The position numbers and the translations under genes are program-made. Below are positions 1 through 8,364 of a DNA stretch of 64,000 nt, one piece after another. Position 1 is the stretch's first letter, and every line of letters begins with the position of its first letter. This DNA is from Paenibacillus graminis (lineage in GTDB: Bacteria > Bacillota > Bacilli > Paenibacillales > Paenibacillaceae), in assembly GCF_000758705.1 (NCBI RefSeq), contig NZ_CP009287.1, forward strand, positions 5,766,001 through 5,830,000. Direction: 5' to 3'. Below the pieces are notes generated by a model. That model was not told the origin of the DNA and ran no database searches. It saw nothing but the letters and a program-made list of their open reading frames with translations.

Positions 1-413
1 GCAGTAACCAGCTTAGTCAGCTCTACGTAGGCCTTGCCCTTATAAATTACAGGAGCAACGGTGAATTGCTGAGCCGCACCATCCACTTGATATCCTTTCG
101 CCCCTGTCTTAATGAGTACATTATGTAGTCCTTTGCTGTCGTTCAGTTCAAAACCGCTGCTGCTTATGATCAGCTTGGCTCCAAGCTCACCGGCCACCTG
201 ATTTAGCGAATACAGCTTGTACCCGCCGCTGTTAATGGTACTGAGTGCAACCGGCGTTCCGTTTACAGACCAGGTAGTGCTGCTTTCCTTGACTGCTGCG
301 GTATTTACGGCAGCGGCATTAGCGCTGCTGCTTGTTGCCGCAATGCTTCCCGCTCCTCCTGCAACGAGAATTGCCGAGGCCAAAGCCGCGCTGAACCATT
401 TACTGTTTCTCAA
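1..413 (-). CDS. Secreted protein with copper-amine-oxidase-N-like (stalk) domain, 3' part outside window
   Basis: Reading the minus strand from a TTG at 413 gives an open frame that runs off the window edge. It starts MRNSKWFSAALASAILVAGG, a signal peptide with a basic start, a hydrophobic core and a likely cleavage after SSANA. The mature part (VNGTPVALSTINSGGYKLYS, then NQVAGELGAKL and YKGKAYVELTKLV) resembles the copper amine oxidase N-terminal or stalk domain common in Paenibacillus wall proteins. The TTG start is supported by an AAAGGGTGAG Shine-Dalgarno about 6 nt upstream and by the absence of a suitable ATG. The product is probably exported; its specific role cannot be read from this fragment. 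Confidence 0.7.
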   Translation of the reverse strand, partial: MRNSKWFSAALASAILVAGGAGSIAATSSSANAAAVNTAAVKESSTTWSVNGTPVALSTINSGGYKLYSLNQVAGELGAKLIISSSGFELNDSKGLHNVLIKTGAKGYQVDGAAQQFTVAPVIYKGKAYVELTKLVT

Positions 414-545
414 TTAGACTCACCCTTTTCCTATAGGTAACTGCTAATGCTATTTTCATCTACAAGTATCAATTCTGTTCGAGAGGAATGTTAGGGAAAT
501 ATTAACTGATGATGAATGGCGGGCAACCTGTAAATCCATATCATT

Positions 546-579
546 AAAAAAGACCGCCCCTGAAATATCAGAGTCGGCC
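546..579 (-). terminator. Rho-independent terminator
   Basis: On the minus strand GGCCGACTCTGA pairs with TCAGGGGCGGTC (one mismatch, G-T pairs) around a 4-nt loop and is followed by six T. It lies just downstream of the lipoprotein gene and insulates it from the stalk-domain gene. Confidence 0.75.
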
Positions 580-636
580 TAAAGGTAAAATGTAGATGAA
601 GTGAGGACTAGAAATGTAGAAAACAGCGGCGGAATG

Positions 637-1080
637 TTAATTCTCAACCCATGTAACGATAATTTCAGCATTGTCCGGATTTGAATCCGAACGGGTGCCA
701 ATAATGGAATAGGAATAGGCGTTTGGAACTTTGCCGTTAATAATCATGTTATTCCTGTCCACAATCTGCGTCCCGCGTTTCAGGGCCTTGTCATTTACAT
801 ACTTCTGATAGGCGCTGCCGAGTTCATCCATGCTCTCCGGCGTTTCATAGACCAGCATGGAGGATTTCTTTCCGTCCACCGCCTCTCCTTCCGTAAATGT
901 AATTCCCGCACCGGCTGGAATCGGCAGATCCCCGGGAAGATATTGCGGCTTGTCCACGCTCTCTTCTGCCAAAGTGCGGAAATGCCCACCGCCCGCTTCA
1001 CCTCCGGGATTGCCGCATGCACTAAGCCCAACGGCTGCCACAAGCACCAGCAGGGAGAGCGCAACCTTCTTGTCGGCCAT
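637..1080 (-). CDS. Lipoprotein of unknown function
   Basis: A 147-aa protein with a type II signal peptide: MADKK start, hydrophobic stretch and lipobox LSAC at about residues 19-22, so it should be lipid-anchored on the outer face of the membrane. The mature part has no Cys-rich or catalytic motif I recognise; it contains QYLPGDLPIPAGAGI, a pattern seen in small Paenibacillus lipoproteins of unknown role. The ATG is preceded by GGAGGAG at 9 nt. It is monocistronic, with its own terminator downstream. I cannot assign a function. Confidence 0.75.
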   Translation of the reverse strand: MADKKVALSLLVLVAAVGLSACGNPGGEAGGGHFRTLAEESVDKPQYLPGDLPIPAGAGITFTEGEAVDGKKSSMLVYETPESMDELGSAYQKYVNDKALKRGTQIVDRNNMIINGKVPNAYSYSIIGTRSDSNPDNAEIIVTWVEN

Positions 1081-1149
1081 TTTTCTAACTCCTCCTTCAT
1101 GGTCTTTATTACGTCAGAACACTTACTTATACCCATAATTACCCTGCAC

Positions 1150-1312
1150 TTCCACAGATTAAAACACAGTTTGCTAAAATTTTAAAAAAATCTTAATTCG
1201 GCTGAATGCGGCCGGATGGGGTGAATAAGCATGAATTAGATGTACAAAATCCCACTAAAACCTCCTGCAGCCTAGATTTAAGCGAATTAGTTTTACTTTT
1301 TTCCACTTAGCT
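1150..1312. repeat. Degenerate copy of dispersed repeat family A
   Basis: On the minus strand AAGTGGAAAAAAGTAAAACTAATTC is followed about 50 nt later by AGTGGGATTTTGTACATCTAATTC. These match the first two boxes of family A (11966, 43384, 49638) in order and spacing. The two inverted boxes are too decayed to call, so the left boundary is approximate. Confidence 0.4.
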
Positions 1313-1428
1313 TTAGTTCCTTAGGAACCTCATGGGGTACCCCCGAGCTTTCAAGTTCTTCAATTCAACTCAGATAGCAGTCATTACAGAAAAAGCGATT
1401 TACATCTGCAAGGAATTGATCTAATATA

Positions 1429-1448
1429 ATGAGTGAGTACTCACTCAT
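1429..1448. promoter_or_regulatory. TetR-type operator overlapping the ABC operon promoter
   Basis: ATGAGTGAGTACTCACTCAT is a perfect 20-bp palindrome 24 bp before the start codon of the ABC ATPase gene. It overlaps a TATAAT (1425-1430) that may be the -10; a TTTACA at 1399-1404 is a possible -35, though the spacing is 17 nt only to TAATAT and 20 nt to TATAAT. TGAGTGAGT half-sites are typical of TetR-family operators, and the last gene of this operon encodes a TetR-type regulator, so autorepression by promoter occlusion is the natural reading. Confidence 0.8.
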
Positions 1449-1472
1449 AAATATGGAATCGAGGAGATTGAC

Positions 1473-2204
1473 ATGAATCAGGGACATCCTGTGATTGCTG
1501 TAACCCATGTCCGCCGCGCATTTGGCACTAAGGAGGTATTGAAGGATATTTCGCTCCAGGTGGACCAGGCAGAGACTTTCGGCATTCTTGGCCCTTCCGG
1601 CTCGGGGAAAACTACGCTAGTAAAGCTGTTGACCGGCATTGATGAAGTGACCTCAGGCCAGGTAGAGGTGCTGGGTGTTCAAATGCCCAAGCTCTCCATG
1701 CTGCAGCAAATCGGCTATATGGCACAGTCGGATGCACTATACAGCGAGCTTAGCGCCAAAGAAAATCTCGAGTTTTTCGCGTCCCTGTATGGACTTAGAG
1801 GCGGAAACCGCACCCGGCGGATCGCTGATGTGATGGAGGTGGTAAACCTGCAGGAGCATCTGCGCAAGCGCGTGGACCAATATTCCGGCGGAATGAAGCG
1901 GCGTCTGTCGCTGGCCATCGCTCTCCTGCATGAACCTCCGCTGCTCATTCTTGACGAACCCACCGTTGGCATCGATCCGGTGCTGCGCAAGTCGATCTGG
2001 AAAGAGCTGCGGGCATTGAACGGCAAAGGGACCACCATCGTCCTCACTACCCACGTGATGGACGAAGCGGAGAAGTGCGACCGTCTGGCCATGATCCGGG
2101 ACGGACAGCTGCTGGCAGTGGACACCCCTGCAGATCTGCTGCAGAACACCGGTGCAGCTTCGATGGAAGAGGCTTTTCTATATTATGGAGGTGCCCGGCG
2201 ATGA
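1473..2204 (+). CDS. ABC-2 type exporter, ATP-binding protein
   Basis: A 243-aa ABC ATPase: Walker A GPSGSGKTT at about residues 40-48, signature YSGGMKRRLS near 138, Walker B LLILDEP near 158, and the H-loop TTHVMDEAE near 192. It follows the DrrA/CcmA-like pattern of drug or lipid exporters and ends by overlapping the permease start by 4 nt (ATGA), so the two subunits are translationally coupled. An RBS GAGGAG sits 6 nt before the ATG. Substrate unknown; control by the downstream TetR regulator suggests export of a toxic or signal compound. Confidence 0.9.
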   Translation: MNQGHPVIAVTHVRRAFGTKEVLKDISLQVDQAETFGILGPSGSGKTTLVKLLTGIDEVTSGQVEVLGVQMPKLSMLQQIGYMAQSDALYSELSAKENLEFFASLYGLRGGNRTRRIADVMEVVNLQEHLRKRVDQYSGGMKRRLSLAIALLHEPPLLILDEPTVGIDPVLRKSIWKELRALNGKGTTIVLTTHVMDEAEKCDRLAMIRDGQLLAVDTPADLLQNTGAASMEEAFLYYGGARR

Positions 2205-3235
2205 GAGTACGCGCGATTACCCTGCGAATCCTGCAGCAATTCATACATGATAAAAGAACGATGGCGCTGATGTTCATTGCCCCGCTTCTTGTACTCAGCC
2301 TGATGAGTCTCGTGTTCAATGGAGATGCCTATGAGCCGAAGATCGGAGTCTCCGTCGGAGCCGTCCCCTTCACCCGTGCGCTTGAAGCGCAGAATGCTAC
2401 TGTTATAGCTTACGAGTCCGAGGACCTGGGCAAAGCAGCCCTTCAGGAGAGTGATTTGGATGCGCTGATTACACTTAACGGAACGACTCCTGAAGTGATG
2501 CTTGAGGGCAGCAATCCGGCTGCCAACCGGGCGGTAATGCTGGCCTTGACTGCTGCAACCCGGAACCTGCAATCTGCTGCGGGAGAGGATCAGATCCAGC
2601 CAAAGTTCAGCTATCTATACGGTGCAGAGGATATGAAGACTATTGACCGCTTCGGACCGATTATGATCGGTGTGTTTGTCTTTTTCTTTGTTTTCCTGAT
2701 TGCCGGTGTTTCCTTCTTGCGGGAGCGGACCACCGGAACCCTGGAGCGCCTGCTCTCCACCCCGCTGAAGCGCTGGGAGATTGTGCTCGGCTATGTCTGC
2801 GGCTTCGGAATATTCACCGTGTTTCAGGCGCTGCTGATTTCCTGGTTCTCCATTCAGGTGCTTGGGATTATGATGACCGGAAGCTTTGGCTATGTGCTGC
2901 TGATGACCCTGCTGCTCTCCATGTCGGCGCTGACTCTGGGCACGCTCCTCTCGGCGTATGCCGCCAATGAGCTGCAGATGATCCAGTTCATTCCGCTGAT
3001 TATCGTGCCCCAGATTTTTTTGAGCGGGTTGTTCCCGATGGATACCCTTCCCTTGTGGCTGCAGCGTATCGGTCTGGCAACACCGATCTACTATGGCTCC
3101 GAAGCGCTGATGAATATTATGATCCGCGGCAAAGGCTGGAACGCCATCGCGCTGGATGTCTATGCGCTGATCGGCTTCTCTCTGCTGTTCATGCTGCTGA
3201 ATGTGCTGGCCCTGCGCAAGCACCGTAAAATGTAA
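2201..3235 (+). CDS. ABC-2 type exporter, permease
   Basis: A 344-aa membrane protein. The start is set at the ATG at 2201, inside the end of the ATPase gene, preceded by GGAGGTG; a longer frame upstream would only overlap the ATPase. One membrane helix near residue 25-40 is followed by an extracytoplasmic region of about 150 residues and then five or six helices (FFFVFLIAGVSFLRERTTGTLERLL onward), the ABC-2 membrane layout with the conserved RERxxGTLExLLxTP stretch. It forms the transporter with the ATPase just upstream. Confidence 0.9.
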   Translation: MRVRAITLRILQQFIHDKRTMALMFIAPLLVLSLMSLVFNGDAYEPKIGVSVGAVPFTRALEAQNATVIAYESEDLGKAALQESDLDALITLNGTTPEVMLEGSNPAANRAVMLALTAATRNLQSAAGEDQIQPKFSYLYGAEDMKTIDRFGPIMIGVFVFFFVFLIAGVSFLRERTTGTLERLLSTPLKRWEIVLGYVCGFGIFTVFQALLISWFSIQVLGIMMTGSFGYVLLMTLLLSMSALTLGTLLSAYAANELQMIQFIPLIIVPQIFLSGLFPMDTLPLWLQRIGLATPIYYGSEALMNIMIRGKGWNAIALDVYALIGFSLLFMLLNVLALRKHRKM

Positions 3236-3292
3236 ACATCAAGCTCCCTATGGTAGACTACATGGAAGGAAAAGATTTGGGAGGACAAGTCG

Positions 3293-3988
3293 ATGGAGAA
3301 GAACAAAGCGGATGGGCAGCAGGGGCAAGAGGAATGGATCTCCGAACTGCTGGCCATCAGTGAAGAAGAAAAAATGACGCCCAAGCAGCTGGCCATTCTC
3401 CAGGCGGGAATTGAGGTTTTTTCCGAGAAGGGCTATGCTGCTGCCGCCACCAGTGAAATTGCCCAGAGGGCGGGAGTTGCCGAAGGTACGATATTCCGCT
3501 ACTACAAAACCAAAAAGGATCTGCTGCTGTCGATTGTCAGCCCGGCGATGACCAAGATGATCGCACCTTTCGTGCTGCGCAATTTCGACGGGGTGCTGGA
3601 TGTTCCTTTTGACAGCTATGAAGCGTTCATGCGGGCCTTTATGGTTAACCGTCTGGAATTCGCCCGCAAGAACTTCAAAATTCTGAGAATATTTGTACAG
3701 GAAATCCCCTTCCAGCCAGCGCTGCGGGAACAATTCATTGAAAATGTTATTAGCAAGGTGCTGGAGCGGGTAACGGGCATTATTGAGCATTTCAAAGCCA
3801 AGGGCGAGGTTATCGATGCGCCTACCCCTTCGATTATACGCTTCACCATTTCCTCCATAATCGGTTATCTGCTGGCGCGGCTGCTGCTGCTGCCGGACAA
3901 AGACTGGGACGATGAAACTGAAATTAACCTGACTCTAAACTTTATGCTGCATGGAATTGCTGGTCCGGCGCTGCGGCGGGAGGAATAA
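3293..3988 (+). CDS. TetR/AcrR family transcriptional regulator
   Basis: A 231-aa protein. Residues 25-75 form the TetR DNA-binding domain: AILQAGIEVFSEKGYAAA, then ATSEIAQRAGVAEGTIFRYY with the helix-turn-helix, and KTKKDLLLSI. The C-terminal 150 residues are the variable ligand-binding and dimer domain. It is the third gene of the ABC operon, 57 nt after the permease, with GGGAGGA as RBS. The 28-residue acidic lead before the DNA-binding domain is longer than usual. It most likely binds the palindrome at 1429-1448 and represses the whole operon until an exporter substrate binds. Confidence 0.88.
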   Translation: MEKNKADGQQGQEEWISELLAISEEEKMTPKQLAILQAGIEVFSEKGYAAAATSEIAQRAGVAEGTIFRYYKTKKDLLLSIVSPAMTKMIAPFVLRNFDGVLDVPFDSYEAFMRAFMVNRLEFARKNFKILRIFVQEIPFQPALREQFIENVISKVLERVTGIIEHFKAKGEVIDAPTPSIIRFTISSIIGYLLARLLLLPDKDWDDETEINLTLNFMLHGIAGPALRREE

Positions 3989-3993
3989 AGGGA

Positions 3994-4046
3994 CAGCGGG
4001 AGTTTTGCATTTTCCTAAGGGAGAATGCGGGGCTGCCGCTGCTTTT
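3994..4046 (+). terminator. Possible terminator of the ABC/TetR operon
   Basis: Nested dyads follow the TetR gene: CAGCGG pairs with CCGCTG at the base and GCATTTTCC with GGAGAATGC at the top, followed by CTTTTA. The middle is poorly paired and the T-run short, so this is tentative. Confidence 0.4.
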
Positions 4047-4177
4047 ATATTATGAAAGGAATAAGAATGGTGCCTGCACAGAAATTTTTGTAAAAAACCC
4101 AATCCTCTCAAAATCCCCTATGATATAATGATAAAAATCATAGCGGATTTCAATAATATACATACGGAGGGTTTTTA

Positions 4178-7100
4178 ATGAAAATCATGAGACTGGCGGC
4201 AGCTTTATTTGCCACGGCCCTGCTGGTAGTTCTTCTGCCATGGATTGCCAGGGCGGATGTATCGAATTCAGATGCTGATCTGAATTCCTACTTTCAGGGA
4301 GCTGGGGTCCTTTCGCCTGCATTTTCCCGGGAAATTACAGAATACACAGTACATATGCGCAGTTCGGACCCCGGCTATTATACGGCAGCCACTCCGTCCA
4401 ATGCTGACGCGGCTCTGGCCTATTCAATGAATGGAGGCCCCTGGATCTCCATCGGCCATTACACCTCGACCGGATATCTTCCAACCCAGCGCGGGAACAA
4501 TACCTTCCAGTTCAAAGTGACCTCATCCGATAATTCCACAAGCAAAATCTATACCGTGCAGGTCTATTATCCGCATACGAATGATGCAAACCTTCGGGAT
4601 TTGAGTGTAAGTTCGGGCAGTATTAGTCCTGATTTTAACCCTTCAACTACCGGATACACCCTAACTGTTCCTTATGCAACAAGCAGTCTGGAGGTAAACA
4701 CATTAGCGGTTGACCCTGCAGCTTCCATCAGCATAAACGGAGTCAATGCCCTGAGCGGTGTTTCTTCTTCTGTGCCGCTTCATGTTGGAAGCAATATGGT
4801 ATATGTCGAGGTCAAATCACAGGACACTTCTAACGCCAAGACCTATTCTCTTACGGTCACCCGTGCTTTGCCCTCAACCAATGCCAATTTAAGCGCCTTG
4901 TCTGTCCAAGGTCATAGCTTGACCCCTGCTTTCCAATCCGGTGTGACGGCTTACGCCTTACAGGATGCCGGTTATGACACCGGCACGATTGCTGTAATCC
5001 CCGCCGCTTCCGACCCCACAGCAGCAATAAGCATTCAAAACAGCCAAGGCGGCTACGATCCTATAACCAGCGGCTCTCTTAGCGCCCCCTTGGCGTTAAG
5101 CACGGGAGACAATACTATTGTAATTAAGGTAACCGCCCAGGACGGAATCACCGAGAAGCTCTACAGCCTGAGTGTGCACCGGAAAAGCAATAATGCGCTC
5201 CTGTCTCAGCTTGCTGTCCTGCCGGGCGGTCTGAAAGACGGTTTCACCAGCCATGTGTTCACCTATACACTGGAGGATATTACTACGGATAGTCTGACGG
5301 TAACACCAACACTGGCTGACACTAAGGGTCTGGTGCAGATCAGCGTTAATAACGGGAGTTATGCACCTGTATCTAATGGGCAAGGCGCCACTGTGCCGCT
5401 GACCGGCGGAACCCACACGATTCATGTAAAAGTATCCGCCGAAGACACAAGCTATATTAACGTATACAATCTTACGGTAAGAAGAGTAGTGGATAGCACT
5501 ATAGCCCCCGTCTCGGGGAGCTTTGATAAATATGCCTCCAATACATCAGCAGGCCATTACCAGGATGTTGCAACCGTGCTTAGCCTGAACGGCAACCTGC
5601 TGAACGGCCTGAAGCTGGGGACGGCAGTCCTGGACAATGCCGCCTATACTCTCTCCGGCAGCACCTTGACTCTTCACAAAGAATACCTGTCCACTCTGGC
5701 GGCAGGAGAGCATGTATTTGAGCTGGTCATGGATGCGGGCAGCCATCCAATGTTCACGGTGGCGGTGAAGGACACGACACCGCCTGTCATGGCCGTGCCG
5801 GCCGCCGGAGATGCGGCGGTCACGCTGAAGTGGACCCCGGTCAGCGGCGCGGCCGGGTACAAGGTCTTCGCCAGCACGGTTCCGGGGACCTACGGAACCG
5901 CACTGGCGACCTTGGGCCCGGCTGCCAACAGCTATTCGGCAGCCGGGCTCACGAACGGGACGACGTATTACTTCGTCGTCAAGGCCGTAAACGGAGGCGG
6001 CGACAGCGCGGCCTCCGGCGAAGTCAGCGCCACCCCGCAGGCTCCTGCGCCGGGTGTGCCGGTTGTTCAAGCCGTGACCGCAGGCGATGGTCAGGTGCGC
6101 CTGGTATGGGATACGGTGAGCGGAGCCACCGGATATAACGTCTACACAAGCACAACCTCCGGCGAATACGGAGCCGCTGCCGGGACGGTTGCTGCTGCTG
6201 TGTACAGCTACGATGCTGTGGGCCTGACCAACGGGACGACCTATTATTTCGTCGTCAAGGCCGTGAACGGAGGCGGCAGCAGCGCGGCCTCTGCCGAAGT
6301 CAGCGCCACCCCGCAGGTCCCTGCACCCGGTGCACCGGTGCTGCAGGACGCTGTTCCCGGCAATGGAACAGTGAGCCTGAACTGGGAACCGGCAGCCGGT
6401 GCCTCGGGATATACCGTCTACCAAAGTACGGTGCCGGGAGACTACAATCAACCAGCCGGTACAGTTGCCGGATCGGTATATAGCTACAGCGCAATAGGCC
6501 TGACGAATGGAACCACGTACTATTTTGCCGTGAAGGCGGCTAATCCTGGCGGCGACAGCGCGTTGTCCAATGAAGTCAGCGGTACGCCGAGAACCGTTCC
6601 TGCCGCACCGGTTATTCTCAGCGCCACTGCGGGAGACGGTCAAGTGACCATTACCTTTGCGGCCCCTGCGGACAACGGCGGAAGTTCTGTTACCTCCTAT
6701 GAGATTACAGCATCACCCGGAGGCAGTATTACCACGGGCTCTGCCAGTCCGGTTACAGTAACCGGGCTAGTGAACGGAACAGCCTATACTTTTACTGTAA
6801 AAGCCAAAAACGGAGCAGGTATCGGTCCCGCCTCCGGCCCTTCCAACGCGGTAATTCCGATGGCACCGGCCAGCGGAGATGGAAATCCGGCGGAATCCGC
6901 ACCGCCAGTGACATCATGGGTCCCGGCGGTTCCAGCAAAAGAGGCCCCTGCCCCGGAAGTATTGACATATGTGAACGGCAAAATCGAAGATTTGAGCGTC
7001 TTATCAACGGTACGGACTGATAACAGACAGCACTCCATAGTCACACTGGATCAGGGCAAACTCGACCGGATATTGGCGGAACATCAACCCGGTGCCGAGA

Positions 7101-8203
7101 TCTCGGTAGAATTCAATAACCGTCCGGAAGTGCAGACGGTCGAGCTTAACGGACTGCTGCTCCAACATTTACAGCAAAAGCAGACGACTATATCCGTTCA
7201 TGCCGGCAAAGCCGCGTATAGCATTCCTTTGCAGTTAATCAGTTGGGATCGGATAGCCGGACTGCCCGGAGCAAATGCATCTGCAGCCGGTGTGCGCATT
7301 CAGATTGAAATTGCAGCTCCGGATGCAAGCCTGGCCAGCACCGCCCGCACCGCAGCGGCCAAAGGCAGCTTCACTTTCCTTGCCGAACCGCTCGATTTCT
7401 CGGTAAAGATCATTAACGGCAGCCAAACCTCCGGCCTGTCCGGCTTCAGCGCTTATGTGCAGCGGAGCTTCTCACTCCCAGCCGGAACTGATACAAGCCG
7501 TGCTACCGGTATTGTGATTGAACCCGACGGAACCGTGCGCCCTGTTCCCACCAGATTTGTGATGCAGGATGGTGGTTATGCTGCAATCATCAGCAGTCTT
7601 ACCAATAGCACCTATGCTGTTGTCTCCCATCCTGTGGCGTTCAAGGATATGGCCGGACATTGGGCAAAAGCTGCCGTTAATGACCTGGGGACCAGGATGG
7701 TTGCAGGCGGAAGCGGGAACGGACTGTTCGCGCCCGACCGCGAGATCACCCGTGCCGAATTTGCAGCAATCCTGGTCCGTGGACTTGGCCTGCAGGCTGC
7801 TGGCGGCACTTCTCCATTCACGGATGTGAGCAGCTCTGACTGGTACAGCAGTGCAGTCCAAACCGCCTCCCGTTACCAGCTGGTCACCGGCTTTGAAGAC
7901 GGCAGCTTCCGGCCCGGAGATTCCATTTCCCGGGAACAGGCGATGACCATGCTTGCACAGGCGATGCAGCTTACCGGACTGTCGGGGGAGAACACAGGCA
8001 GCAGCGCCGCTGAACTCCCGGGAGGCTTCACGGATGCAGACGAAGCTTCCGCCTGGGCGCTGGACAGCATTGCGGCCAGCCTGCAGGCAGGGATCATAAC
8101 CGGCCGCAGCAGAACTCAGCTTGCCCCCCAGTCTCATGTGACAAGAGCCGAGGTGGCCGTCATGCTGCAAAGACTGCTGCAGAAATCCGGACTCATCCAA
8201 TAA
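4178..8203 (+). CDS. Cell-surface protein: cadherin-like repeats, X2-like, fibronectin III and SLH domains
   Basis: A 1341-aa secreted protein with a signal peptide ending around ARA-DV (residues 1-27). Residues 30-435 hold four cadherin-like beta-sandwich repeats of about 100 aa, each with 'NANLS.L.V..G.L.PAF...V..Y' and a closing 'KTYSLTVTR'. Residues 440-530 look like a CBM-X2/Ig module. Residues 535-895 are four fibronectin III repeats, the first three near-identical around GLTNGTTYYFVVKA. A linker region (900-1140) leads to three SLH motifs (about 1155-1340; FKDMAGHWAKAAVNDLG, FTDVSSSDWY, FTDADEASAWA) that bind pyruvylated secondary wall polymer. It has its own RBS (GGAGGG) and terminator. 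Likely an S-layer-associated adhesin or scaffold; no catalytic domain is visible. Confidence 0.88.
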   Translation: MKIMRLAAALFATALLVVLLPWIARADVSNSDADLNSYFQGAGVLSPAFSREITEYTVHMRSSDPGYYTAATPSNADAALAYSMNGGPWISIGHYTSTGYLPTQRGNNTFQFKVTSSDNSTSKIYTVQVYYPHTNDANLRDLSVSSGSISPDFNPSTTGYTLTVPYATSSLEVNTLAVDPAASISINGVNALSGVSSSVPLHVGSNMVYVEVKSQDTSNAKTYSLTVTRALPSTNANLSALSVQGHSLTPAFQSGVTAYALQDAGYDTGTIAVIPAASDPTAAISIQNSQGGYDPITSGSLSAPLALSTGDNTIVIKVTAQDGITEKLYSLSVHRKSNNALLSQLAVLPGGLKDGFTSHVFTYTLEDITTDSLTVTPTLADTKGLVQISVNNGSYAPVSNGQGATVPLTGGTHTIHVKVSAEDTSYINVYNLTVRRVVDSTIAPVSGSFDKYASNTSAGHYQDVATVLSLNGNLLNGLKLGTAVLDNAAYTLSGSTLTLHKEYLSTLAAGEHVFELVMDAGSHPMFTVAVKDTTPPVMAVPAAGDAAVTLKWTPVSGAAGYKVFASTVPGTYGTALATLGPAANSYSAAGLTNGTTYYFVVKAVNGGGDSAASGEVSATPQAPAPGVPVVQAVTAGDGQVRLVWDTVSGATGYNVYTSTTSGEYGAAAGTVAAAVYSYDAVGLTNGTTYYFVVKAVNGGGSSAASAEVSATPQVPAPGAPVLQDAVPGNGTVSLNWEPAAGASGYTVYQSTVPGDYNQPAGTVAGSVYSYSAIGLTNGTTYYFAVKAANPGGDSALSNEVSGTPRTVPAAPVILSATAGDGQVTITFAAPADNGGSSVTSYEITASPGGSITTGSASPVTVTGLVNGTAYTFTVKAKNGAGIGPASGPSNAVIPMAPASGDGNPAESAPPVTSWVPAVPAKEAPAPEVLTYVNGKIEDLSVLSTVRTDNRQHSIVTLDQGKLDRILAEHQPGAEISVEFNNRPEVQTVELNGLLLQHLQQKQTTISVHAGKAAYSIPLQLISWDRIAGLPGANASAAGVRIQIEIAAPDASLASTARTAAAKGSFTFLAEPLDFSVKIINGSQTSGLSGFSAYVQRSFSLPAGTDTSRATGIVIEPDGTVRPVPTRFVMQDGGYAAIISSLTNSTYAVVSHPVAFKDMAGHWAKAAVNDLGTRMVAGGSGNGLFAPDREITRAEFAAILVRGLGLQAAGGTSPFTDVSSSDWYSSAVQTASRYQLVTGFEDGSFRPGDSISREQAMTMLAQAMQLTGLSGENTGSSAAELPGGFTDADEASAWALDSIAASLQAGIITGRSRTQLAPQSHVTRAEVAVMLQRLLQKSGLIQ

Positions 8204-8229
8204 GAATTCTTCTTGCTCATCCCAATTAC

Positions 8230-8273
8230 AGCCATTCTCCACCCGCAGGTATGCGGATTGGAAATGGCTTTTT
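8230..8273 (+). terminator. Rho-independent terminator of the SLH protein gene
   Basis: AGCCATT (8230) pairs with AATGGCT (8263-8269), with an inner CCGCA/TGCGG stem, followed by TTTTT. Confidence 0.8.
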
Positions 8274-8364
8274 AATTACGGCTTTGTAGGCGTACGCATG
8301 TTCTGCTAATATGGGAACTATACGAATTCAGGACTTAAGGAAATGTATAAGGAAGTGATCAGCG

